Source: a virus. From it: a stretch of DNA of 31,551 bases. The position numbers and the translations under genes are program-made. The stretch spans positions 1 to 31,551 of the IMG/VR virus record IMGVR_UViG_3300010413_000115; one strand, given 5' to 3'. This document shows, piece after piece, positions 1 to 5,419 of this stretch; positions within the stretch are counted from its first letter, which is position 1, and every line of letters begins with the position of its first letter. The notes under the pieces were generated by a model, which was not told the DNA's origin, searched no databases, and saw nothing but the letters and a program-made list of their open reading frames with translations.

Positions 1-1
1 A

Positions 2-196
2 ATCACACTTGTAACGTTTTTAGTTTTATTGGGTGTTGTCGGTTGGATAATTTGGGAAGTGCGCCACGCTGAAAACGAAACGCATAATATCGGGTCACAC
101 TATGATAGTAATGACGGCGTAACCGAATTTGATTTAGTACGCGAAGAGTTTAATGAGGCGATTCACGAACTACATAAAAAAAGAGGGAATCCATGA
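2..196 (+). CDS. Small membrane protein, 5' end outside window
   Basis: An open frame enters the window at base 2 and runs 64 codons to TGA at 194-196. The first twenty or so visible residues are a hydrophobic segment (LVTFLVLLGVVGWIIW), followed by an acidic and basic soluble tail ending HKKRGNP. This is the shape of a short single-pass membrane protein. The stop overlaps the next start in an ATGA (193-196), so the two genes are translationally coupled as elsewhere in this genome. The family cannot be named, and without the true start a holin-like or other small inner-membrane role cannot be told apart. Confidence 0.6.
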   Translation: MTLVTFLVLLGVVGWIIWEVRHAENETHNIGSHYDSNDGVTEFDLVREEFNEAIHELHKKRGNP

Positions 197-312
197 AAAC
201 CACATTGGATAAAATACGTTCATACAAACCGTGCGCCGACGGTTGGTATAAACTTCTAACCTTTCTGAATAAAACGGGACCCGATGACGAACCGTTGGAT
301 TTGAAGTGGTTG
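193..312 (+). pseudogene. 5' part of a short phage gene split by the cassette array
   Basis: The ATG at 193 overlaps the previous stop. The first 40 codons (beginning MKTTLDKIRSYKPC and reaching DEPLDLKWL) resemble the N-terminus of a small phage protein type I recall as starting M-K-T-T-L-x-K-I with a later DDEPLSL stretch; this is recollection, not a search. At the G of 312 the sequence switches to integron cassette DNA. By chance the frame stays open through the cassette and continues to 564, so gene callers will report one chimeric 123-aa protein for 193-564. Joining 312 to 1821 gives a 46-codon gene ending IKENKQ with TGA overlapping the GTG start at 1838. I therefore read this as an interrupted gene. 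Whether the chimera is made as protein is unknown. Confidence 0.6.
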
Positions 313-339
313 TTATGCGTAAACTTTAAAGGAGGAAAC

Positions 340-564
340 ATGGCTACAGATTTGGCATTACAGAAAGCAGCGCAAGCATGGTGTAAGGAAACCACGAGCC
401 ACAAAGTAATGGATGCGGAACTGGCCGAAGCCTTTGCTGAGATTCTTGACGAGATTTGGAGTCAGCCGCGGCTTGGGAACGCCACCACTGGCGAGATGCT
501 CGAAGAACTGAAAACTCGGGCAGAGATTCACGGCTATTCCGGGTATCGGACTGTTGACGCATAA
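340..564 (+). CDS. Cassette 1 gene, phage-type small protein
   Basis: A 74-aa protein starting at ATG 340 behind a strong ribosome site (AAAGGAGGAAAC, 328-339). It begins MATDLALQKAAQAWC and contains FAEILDEIW and GNATTGEMLEEL. I recall this pattern from small uncharacterised proteins of proteobacterial phages; no function is known to me. The start at 340 is preferred over 193 because the ribosome site sits right before it and the upstream codons belong to another gene. TAA at 562-564 lies inside the terminal CGCATAAC of the cassette, a typical cassette economy. It is likely transcribed from the phage promoter upstream. Confidence 0.65.
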   Translation: MATDLALQKAAQAWCKETTSHKVMDAELAEAFAEILDEIWSQPRLGNATTGEMLEELKTRAEIHGYSGYRTVDA

Positions 565-685
565 CGATGAAGCTGTGCGGCAGGCAGCCGCCACAACCAA
601 AGAACAAGACAATGACTGACGAAACCGAGAACACTGAACAAAGCCGCGTTGCGGCTGACTGTCCGAACGGGCGCCTTGTTATGCC
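558..685 (+). other. attC1, recombination site of cassette 1
   Basis: The site runs from CGCATAAC (558-565) to GTTATGCC (678-685), about 128 nt. The outer boxes are complementary over GCATAAC/GTTATGC. Inside, GTGCGGCAGGCAGCCGC (near 575-591) pairs imperfectly with the stretch GCGGCTGACTGTCCGAAC (649-666). Recombination would cut after G678. The large loop holds an ATG at 612 that is in frame with the next cassette gene. Confidence 0.75.
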
Positions 686-860
686 GCTACGAATAAACGA
701 GAGCGAGATAAACAGGCGGATAAATGCTGCGATGTGGTCCCAACCAAAGTACGCAGTGAATAGTAATTTCTACCTAAAAGGGTGGGACGCAGCAAAGGTG
801 AGGCCAACTGTGAAAGCGATACTTATCGAGGTCGGTCTTGTTGAGTTGATTGACGCATAA
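612..860 (+). CDS. Cassette 2 gene, unknown small protein
   Basis: The frame is open from ATG 567 (inside attC1) through ATG 612 and ATG 681 to TAA 858-860, which lies in the terminal GCATAAC. The cassette's own portion starts at 681 (MPLRINESEINRRINAAMW) and gives 59 aa ending LVELIDA. I list 612 because the equivalent attC3 carries a start with a similar acidic leader (MTDETENTE here, MSDDETKAN there). No start has a convincing Shine-Dalgarno: AAGAACAAGA lies before 612, none before 681. The protein is mixed helical, soluble, and not recognised. The start is uncertain and the reading frame is likely real. Confidence 0.5.
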   Translation: MTDETENTEQSRVAADCPNGRLVMPLRINESEINRRINAAMWSQPKYAVNSNFYLKGWDAAKVRPTVKAILIEVGLVELIDA

Positions 861-938
861 CGCCAAGTTAAAAGGACGCAGTAGGAACACGAACAGAGCG
901 CCGAGGATTAGGCGCTCCTTTTGAACTTTTTGTTAGGT
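855..938 (+). other. attC2, recombination site of cassette 2
   Basis: This is the clearest attC here. The outer boxes are GCATAAC (855-861) and GTTAGGT (932-938). The inner arm AAGTTAAAAGG (865-875) pairs with CCTTTTGAACTT (917-928) leaving a single unpaired base, the extrahelical base expected of attC stems. A terminal hairpin GAGCGCC (896-902) / GGCGCTC (911-917) closes the site. Cleavage would follow G932. Confidence 0.85.
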
Positions 939-945
939 GTTGATT

Positions 946-1152
946 ATGGGAAACGGGACTCGATACGACCGATTTACAGCAAACGAGATTGACCGTGAAA
1001 GATTTAAAGAGCGGCCAAAGTTTTATGACACTCGGTATTCAAACAGGGCGTGCTCACGATGCGGTGAACGCAAAGGATTAAAAGGGGGTAAGCAGGTTCG
1101 CAACGCAAATGGAACACGCACTTTTATCTGTGCTAACTGTAAAGACACCTAA
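946..1152 (+). CDS. Cassette 3 gene, small zinc-ribbon protein
   Basis: ATG 946 gives 68 aa, strongly basic (MGNGTRYDRF...), with two Cys pairs, CSRC and CANC, separated by about 25 residues, as in a four-Cys zinc ribbon. Such ribbons bind nucleic acid or support a fold; nothing more specific is visible, and the length leaves no room for a catalytic domain. A GTG at 937 is in frame, but 946 is preferred: AGGTG (935-939), made by the cassette's own recombination core GTTAGGTG, is a good ribosome site six bases before it. TAA 1150-1152 lies within CACCTAAC. The function is unknown. Confidence 0.65.
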   Translation: MGNGTRYDRFTANEIDRERFKERPKFYDTRYSNRACSRCGERKGLKGGKQVRNANGTRTFICANCKDT

Positions 1153-1272
1153 CGTTGCGCTTCAGAGGCAAGCCGTAACGACCAACTAAGAAGGATAAAT
1201 GAACTATGAGCGACGATGAAACTAAAGCAAACACCGAGGCGGCTTGTCCGCCTGAAAGCGCCTTGTTATGTG
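1146..1272 (+). other. attC3, recombination site of cassette 3
   Basis: The outer boxes are CACCTAAC (1146-1153) and GTTATGTG (1265-1272). GCGCTTCAG (1157-1165) and AGGCAAGCCG (1166-1175) pair with CGGCTTGTCCGCCTGAAAGCGC (1240-1261) with a few bulged bases. The loop of about 65 nt contains AAGAAGGA (1189-1196) and ATG 1206, in frame with the next cassette gene. Length and layout mirror attC1. Confidence 0.8.
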
Positions 1273-1478
1273 GCGGTATGACCCCTGAGCAGTTTTGTTA
1301 CTGGTTGAATGGATTTGGCGAACTAACTGAAGCACCGCCGACGGAAGAACAATGGAGATCAATCAAAGAGCATTTGCAAACGGTATTTTTTAAGATAACC
1401 CCGGTTGCACCGGGAACGATACCTCCAATGACAGATAGGTGGCAGTGGCCGCACATAATGCCGACTATTACGTGCTGA
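1206..1478 (+). CDS. Cassette 4 gene, phage-type small protein with attC-encoded leader
   Basis: The frame from ATG 1206 to TGA 1476-1478 codes 90 aa. The first 24 residues (MSDDETKANTEAACPPESAL...) are encoded by attC3 of the previous cassette. The cassette's own part starts at ATG 1278 with MTPEQFCYWLNGFGEL, followed by PPTEEQWRSIKEHLQTVFFK. I recall this signature from a widespread small phage protein of proteobacterial phages, usually starting at the MTPEQFCYW methionine, with no known role. The 1206 start has AAGAAGGA about ten bases upstream, while 1278 has only a weak GGCGG. The C-terminus (WQWPHIMPTITC) looks unlike the usual short tail and may be diverged. Confidence 0.6.
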   Translation: MSDDETKANTEAACPPESALLCGGMTPEQFCYWLNGFGELTEAPPTEEQWRSIKEHLQTVFFKITPVAPGTIPPMTDRWQWPHIMPTITC

Positions 1479-1547
1479 CACATAACGCTTTGAATGAAGG
1501 GCCGCGTAAGCGGTCCCAGCGAAGCGATTCTATTCAATTGTTATGTG
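1479..1547 (+). other. attC4, recombination site of cassette 4
   Basis: A short attC of about 69 nt. The outer boxes are CACATAAC (1479-1486) and GTTATGTG (1540-1547). TTGAAT (1490-1495) pairs with ATTCAA (1532-1537), and GGGCCG (1499-1504) with CGGTCCC (1511-1517) around a small loop. Cleavage would follow G1540. Confidence 0.75.
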
Positions 1548-1565
1548 CTGATATTGAGAGAAAAA

Positions 1566-1781
1566 ATGACACATGATGAATTTCATCGTTTAATTTTAAG
1601 GGTGGCAAATGTGACCAGTATAAGATACTGGAACTATTTGAACTATCCACGCAAGCCGCAAGAGTTTGCAATTCTAGGGGCTTACGATATGCCAGACGGG
1701 ATACACAAAGAGCTTATTGATATAGGTTTTGAGTTTGGTGATGATGGGCTTTATCGAATTCACAAAACACAAGGCACATAA
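1566..1781 (+). CDS. Cassette 5 gene, unknown small protein
   Basis: ATG 1566 codes 71 aa (MTHDEFHRLILRVANVTSI... ending RIHKTQGT). GAGAGAAAAA directly before the ATG serves as ribosome site. An in-frame ATG at 1494 lies in attC4 and is less likely, as its extra residues (MKGRVSGPSEAIL) have no ribosome site. TAA 1779-1781 lies within the terminal GCACATAAC. The protein is soluble, aromatic-rich in the middle (RYWNYLNYPRKPQEF) and acidic near the end (IGFEFGDDGLY). I do not recognise it. Confidence 0.6.
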   Translation: MTHDEFHRLILRVANVTSIRYWNYLNYPRKPQEFAILGAYDMPDGIHKELIDIGFEFGDDGLYRIHKTQGT

Positions 1782-1820
1782 CATAGTATTAGACCGTCAC
1801 TGGCGACCTAATATAGAGCG
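1774..1820 (+). other. attC5 and right edge of the array (inferred)
   Basis: GCACATAAC (1774-1782) is the exact inverse complement of the cassette 5 start GTTATGTGC (1540-1548). It is followed by a short stem TATTAG (1787-1792) / CTAATA (1808-1813) with GTC/GAC inside, giving a site under 50 nt. The rejoined phage sequence probably begins after G1820, where GATAA fits the secondary-site consensus GWTMW. G1816 is an alternative. Confidence 0.5.
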
Positions 1821-1837
1821 ATAAAGGAGAATAAACA

Positions 1838-2089
1838 GTGAGTATAAGTAATAAAATAAAACTTGTATTGTATTCGTGCTTATTATTATCTTGCGCGAAA
1901 GCGGAAGAAACGCAAACAGTAATGTTTGTTATTCCGTTATTCGATATCACGTCGGTGACGGTAGATGTATCACCAAACGACGATCAATGGTTAATCGGGA
2001 AGTTTATCACGCAAGAAAAACTCAACCAATTACGCGCAAGTCAATACGATATCGAATTAGTAATACGCAGAAAGGATAATGCATTATGA
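1838..2089 (+). CDS. Putative secreted lipoprotein, unknown
   Basis: GTG 1838 has a strong ribosome site (AAAGGAG, 1823-1829) and codes 83 aa. The N-terminus has two Lys, a hydrophobic stretch and LLLSC followed by AKAEE, which could be a lipobox with Cys as lipid anchor or a signal peptide cleaved after AKA. The mature part is a short beta-rich domain (VMFVIPLFDITSVTVDVS) ending in LVIRRKDNAL. It is therefore probably exported. Its GTG would overlap the stop of the restored upstream gene as GTGA once the cassettes are removed, which fits the phage's compact layout. The end overlaps the next start at 2086. Confidence 0.6.
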   Translation: MSISNKIKLVLYSCLLLSCAKAEETQTVMFVIPLFDITSVTVDVSPNDDQWLIGKFITQEKLNQLRASQYDIELVIRRKDNAL

Positions 2090-2325
2090 AACATTTCACT
2101 CCATTATTTTATGGTTTAGTAACTATTATTGATGCATGGGTAATTTATTTTATTCTTGCCGCTTTTTCACCGCCTATAGGGTTAATAAGTGTATTACTTA
2201 CATTTTCCGGTTTTATATTATGGGTTGTATTGAATATGTCATTGTTCGAATACTGGGATAATAACCGCGAAAAAATTTACAATCATATAAAACAATGTTA
2301 TATAAAATATTCTCGTCGTGAATAG
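2086..2325 (+). CDS. Small two-helix membrane protein
   Basis: The ATG overlaps the previous stop (ATGA at 2086-2089). The 79-aa product has two hydrophobic helices, about residues 8-30 (FYGLVTIIDAWVIYFILAAF) and 33-52 (GLISVLLTFSGFILWVVL), and then a charged C-terminal tail rich in Lys, Arg, Tyr and Asn. The topology would suit a holin or another small inner-membrane phage protein, but it lies far from the lysis genes at 14.1-15.5 kb, so no role is assigned. Confidence 0.65.
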   Translation: MKHFTPLFYGLVTIIDAWVIYFILAAFSPPIGLISVLLTFSGFILWVVLNMSLFEYWDNNREKIYNHIKQCYIKYSRRE

Positions 2326-2345
2326 AGAATAATCGTTAATCAAAA

Positions 2346-2364
2346 CGGAGGGATAACCATGTAA
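2346..2364 (+). other. Ribosome site followed by ATG-TAA
   Basis: GGAGGG (2348-2353) stands six bases before ATG 2359-2361, which is followed at once by TAA 2362-2364. This is either a start-stop minicistron or the relic of a gene whose body was deleted. The rest of the 2326-2549 gap holds the hairpin listed next and no gene that I can see. Confidence 0.35.
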
Positions 2365-2379
2365 GCTAATATATATTGA

Positions 2380-2424
2380 GTACCGCGACGGTTTTATATA
2401 ATTAATTAGTTACCGTCGCGGTAC
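2380..2424. terminator. Perfect 12-bp inverted repeat at a convergent junction
   Basis: GTACCGCGACGG (2380-2391) and CCGTCGCGGTAC (2413-2424) are exact inverse complements separated by 21 AT-rich bases. It lies between the end of plus-strand genes (2325) and the end of the minus-strand primase gene (2550), where a two-way terminator is expected. No clean T-run follows on either side, so it could instead be a protein-binding site or an origin element. Confidence 0.5.
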
Positions 2425-2549
2425 AATTACGTGTAACGAATCTTTATTTTTTGCTTATGTAGGAATTTGAGTGTTGCCGAAATGAATAATTACATTTTGT
2501 GGATGCCTTGAGAAATCAACAGATTCGCGTTGTACAGGTTGTAAGTATC

Positions 2550-4862
2550 TCACACCATCCCAAACCGACGCGAAATCGTCGTAACGGTTTGAGCTTCTAT
2601 ATAAGCTTTCGTTATTTCTGATACTTGAGTTAGATTGCGAGATATATGTCCCTCCTTAATGAATAGGCGCGGTTTGCCATCGTCCAAGTGTATATAACTA
2701 TTAACGCGTCCGCCTTTTAGATTTGGATGCCAGTCATATCCAAGACTTTGTAATAATTCACGCCTCTTATTTAACGGAAGGTTACGACGTAACTCGAGTA
2801 ACATTCGATCAAACGCTTTTGATGATATCCAACCGCCTGCAAAACCTGGTCTACCCTCTTCAATCGCTTCGATTATTTCTTGTTCGATACTTCCCAACGA
2901 TGCGTTCAAGGCTTCGTCCGTACTCGTCGTTTTAGGTGCGCGATGACAAAGTATAGCGGGGTTCAATTCGTCTGGTATACGATAGGATTGTAGATAATGA
3001 GTAATCGCCGCGTAACCTTCCGTATTTAACCAATGATAGAGGCGTGGGAAATAATCGCCCGCCATACCATCACGTATAATATCGTCGACGGTTTGTTGTG
3101 CGGTATAGAATACACAAAACCGTCGATCATTTCGTGTTTTACGTATCGCGTCCTTGTGGTTACTATTCAACATGAAATTAGCACATATGTCCGCCGTTAC
3201 CTGATCAATACCTTTTAATTGTATCTCAAGACCGTCGCCGCCCGTAATCATCGGCTTAAGTGTTTCTAATACTTCCCTTCGATGGTCAGGTACATAAATA
3301 TCTTCGACACCGATAAAAATTTTATTCAATAACCAACCGTTAAATTTATTATCGATATCCATTGCTTTAGGAAAATGAACGTAGCGCCGTCCAATCGCCG
3401 CCGCCACACATCGAGTAAGCAACGTTTTGCCGTTACCTTCAACACCTTGTATTAACGGTGCCCATTGGAATTTAATACCTTTGTATTGAACAATCGCCGC
3501 CATATAAGCGAGTAAAATTTGTTGGTCGTATTGATTAGGTAATAATTTAGAAAGGTGGTCGAGAAATGGTTGTACATTACCCTGTTTAGAAGGTACATCG
3601 AGCGGTAAATAAACATTTAATAAACTACGCCCGTTTTCGCTAATAATTGCGCCTGGCGTGTCGTTTGGCTTAAAACAAGTTCCCGATACCTTTGGGAATC
3701 GTACCGCTTGTGATTCCGTGAATACTTCCCACGCTTTACGTGTCGTTTTCACGGCGTCACTATCAAGTTGAAATATATAACCACCATATAAAGCGTTAAA
3801 TTGATCGGACTTTAACAACATACCGTTAGGAATAAATATACGATGTAATTCAGTAATATAAACGCAATTTTTAAATAATTCGAGTTGTTGCGGCGCGGCT
3901 AAATATTGGAATCCTTCAACAAGTAACGGTTCAATTTTATCAGGTAATATGGGCTTTATATCGGTTGATTTCCCTAGTACATCGCGCTGCATTGAAACAG
4001 CGTTTAATATTGTTCTTTGCATATAATCATCGCGCCGCCACTTATCACGAACCAATGATGAACGAAACATAATTCGTTTGACGCGTTCACAATCTTTGCC
4101 CGTCCAAAATGCTAGGTGTTGTGCTAAAGCCGCATCCGCTGCCGATTCGTCATAAGAGTTTGTTTCATGCGGGTAACAATCGTTCAAAACTTCTTTGTTT
4201 GCTATCCATAAATCTTTGAAAGACGCACGACCACCGAACGCACTTGCCGCGCTTGTCGATTTTAACGCACGATCAATTAATACATCGTCGTCTTTGGGTC
4301 CGTTCCATTCCGGACAAGGTTTGTCCGTCCATTCATGTGATGCGATATGTGTTTTTGAAGGAAAATAAAGCGTTATAATATTGGTTAATTCGGTTAATAG
4401 TTGGGTACCGGGTGAACCGATAGCATTTATGCCTGTTAACGCAACGAAACGTCCTTGTGTATAAAGTTCGATTCCCAATTGTGTATTTTTACAACCGTGT
4501 GATGGCGGGTTAACTGCTGTACCAATAATATGCAAGCCTTCGCATGATTGCGAAACCTCAATATATGCGCCCGATAATCGTTGCATTAAATCCATAGCAA
4601 TAACAGACCATTGATTACCGATCAAACAGTGATCAATATCAATGAAAAAAAATGGATCGTTTTCGGTAAAAACAAAACCGATTCCGTATGTTCCACCCAA
4701 CATATCGACCATCGATTTTGCGGTTTGATAATCTAACCAAATATTAGAATTGTGCGCGTCCGCAATTTCGAATGTTCGATAATCAATCGGTATTTTATCT
4801 ATTTTGTTTTCTCGTTGTATTGGCTGCCATAAAATATATTGATTATAATTCGTTATCATCAA
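2550..4862 (-). CDS. Primase-helicase (prim-pol plus SF3-type helicase)
   Basis: The protein has 770 aa. The N-terminal 170 residues look like a bifunctional primase-polymerase domain: FFIDID (metal-binding Asp75 and Asp77), SQSCEGLH (104-111) and a GRFVALTG motif near 137-144. The middle, about 190-440, is a linker and helicase N-terminal region. The C-terminal half holds a ring-helicase core with Walker A GVEGNGKT (473-480), Walker B KIFIGVED (514-521), a sensor segment FMLNSNHKDA (563-572) and Arg pair 580-581. It would synthesise primers and unwind DNA at the phage fork with the polymerase at 11069. The start overlaps the preceding regulator gene's stop (ATGA at 4859-4862). An adjacent Met at codon 2 is equally possible. 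Confidence 0.85.
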   Translation of the reverse strand: MMITNYNQYILWQPIQRENKIDKIPIDYRTFEIADAHNSNIWLDYQTAKSMVDMLGGTYGIGFVFTENDPFFFIDIDHCLIGNQWSVIAMDLMQRLSGAYIEVSQSCEGLHIIGTAVNPPSHGCKNTQLGIELYTQGRFVALTGINAIGSPGTQLLTELTNIITLYFPSKTHIASHEWTDKPCPEWNGPKDDDVLIDRALKSTSAASAFGGRASFKDLWIANKEVLNDCYPHETNSYDESAADAALAQHLAFWTGKDCERVKRIMFRSSLVRDKWRRDDYMQRTILNAVSMQRDVLGKSTDIKPILPDKIEPLLVEGFQYLAAPQQLELFKNCVYITELHRIFIPNGMLLKSDQFNALYGGYIFQLDSDAVKTTRKAWEVFTESQAVRFPKVSGTCFKPNDTPGAIISENGRSLLNVYLPLDVPSKQGNVQPFLDHLSKLLPNQYDQQILLAYMAAIVQYKGIKFQWAPLIQGVEGNGKTLLTRCVAAAIGRRYVHFPKAMDIDNKFNGWLLNKIFIGVEDIYVPDHRREVLETLKPMITGGDGLEIQLKGIDQVTADICANFMLNSNHKDAIRKTRNDRRFCVFYTAQQTVDDIIRDGMAGDYFPRLYHWLNTEGYAAITHYLQSYRIPDELNPAILCHRAPKTTSTDEALNASLGSIEQEIIEAIEEGRPGFAGGWISSKAFDRMLLELRRNLPLNKRRELLQSLGYDWHPNLKGGRVNSYIHLDDGKPRLFIKEGHISRNLTQVSEITKAYIEAQTVTTISRRFGMV

Positions 4863-5365
4863 ATAGAATTCCGTGCGCGAATTTTTAACGCTTCCGAAGC
4901 CTTTTTTACGTGTGGGTCATTATTAGCCAATCCTTGAGCAATAACGGGTAAAATTTCATTACGAACAGCATAACGCAAAATATCACGACGTAATTTCGGC
5001 ATAGTCGAAAAATATTTTGTTACGAGACTATCCGTTACACCAGCTTGTTGCGCTATTTGTTGCCGTGTTAATTTAATATATCCGTGTTTTATTGCTAAGT
5101 CCACGGCGACAAGTAATATTTGTTGTCGACGTTGTTCTGGTAATACGCGCGATTTAACACGGGCGTGATGATTGTTAACTGATTTATTGAACGTACTAAT
5201 AAAATCAGAAAACGAACAACCCATAATATGTAAAAAGGAACCGTCCGGAATTCCGGCACGTTCGCACAAATCAATACGAGTGATATTAATCAATCCGACT
5301 TCTTGTATCATTGTTTCAGTAACATGCCGCACACGTCGGCGTTTTTCTTCGATTGTCATACCCAT
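4859..5365 (-). CDS. TetR-like regulator with two DNA-binding domains in tandem
   Basis: The 168-aa protein appears to contain two TetR-type N-terminal helix-turn-helix domains and no ligand-binding domain. The first, about 12-60, reads VTETMIQEVGLINITRIDL then CERAGIPDGSFLHIMG. The second, about 78-130, reads ILLVAVDLAIKHGYIKLTRQ then IAQQAGVTDSLVTKYFSTM, a classic TetR recognition-helix pattern. It probably binds DNA and may regulate the early promoters; its own promoter lies directly upstream (5387-5415). Start options are 5365 and 5359 (MGM); AGG lies closer to proper spacing for 5359. It is co-transcribed with the primase-helicase gene. The direct target is unknown. Confidence 0.75.
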   Translation of the reverse strand: MGMTIEEKRRRVRHVTETMIQEVGLINITRIDLCERAGIPDGSFLHIMGCSFSDFISTFNKSVNNHHARVKSRVLPEQRRQQILLVAVDLAIKHGYIKLTRQQIAQQAGVTDSLVTKYFSTMPKLRRDILRYAVRNEILPVIAQGLANNDPHVKKASEALKIRARNSI

Positions 5366-5386
5366 ACCTACAGTGTTAGATATTAT

Positions 5387-5415
5387 AATATATTCTATAT
5401 TGTCGCTTTTGTCAA
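5387..5415 (-). promoter_or_regulatory. Sigma70-type promoter for the regulator-primase genes
   Basis: On the minus strand there is TTGACA (5415-5410), a 17-base spacer and TATATT (5392-5387), that is a perfect -35 and a 5/6 match -10. A perfect palindrome ATATTATAATAT (5380-5391) covers the -10 and predicted start, a possible operator. The predicted leader is only about 15 bases. Confidence 0.7.
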
Positions 5416-5419
5416 TATC

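Larger units (their letters stand above)
313..1820 (+). mobile_element. Array of five integron gene cassettes without an integrase
   Basis: Five units follow one another in the same direction, starting at 313, 679, 933, 1266 and 1541. Each starts with TTRRRY after a G and carries one short gene whose stop lies in or beside the terminal RYYYAAC. Each unit's own two ends are inverse complements (for example GTTAGGTG at 932-939 and CACCTAAC at 1146-1153). The segments between neighbouring genes fold as attC sites. The DNA is richer in GC than the flanking phage DNA. The left edge is firm. The right edge is inferred at G1820 (alternative 1816). No integron integrase, attI site or Pc promoter is visible, so this matches a cassette cluster lacking an integrase, but inside a phage. 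Confidence 0.85.

Noticed and set aside
344-634. Minus-strand open frames across cassette 1
   Set aside because: They are antisense to the cassette 1 gene and attC1, overlap each other and have no supporting signals.
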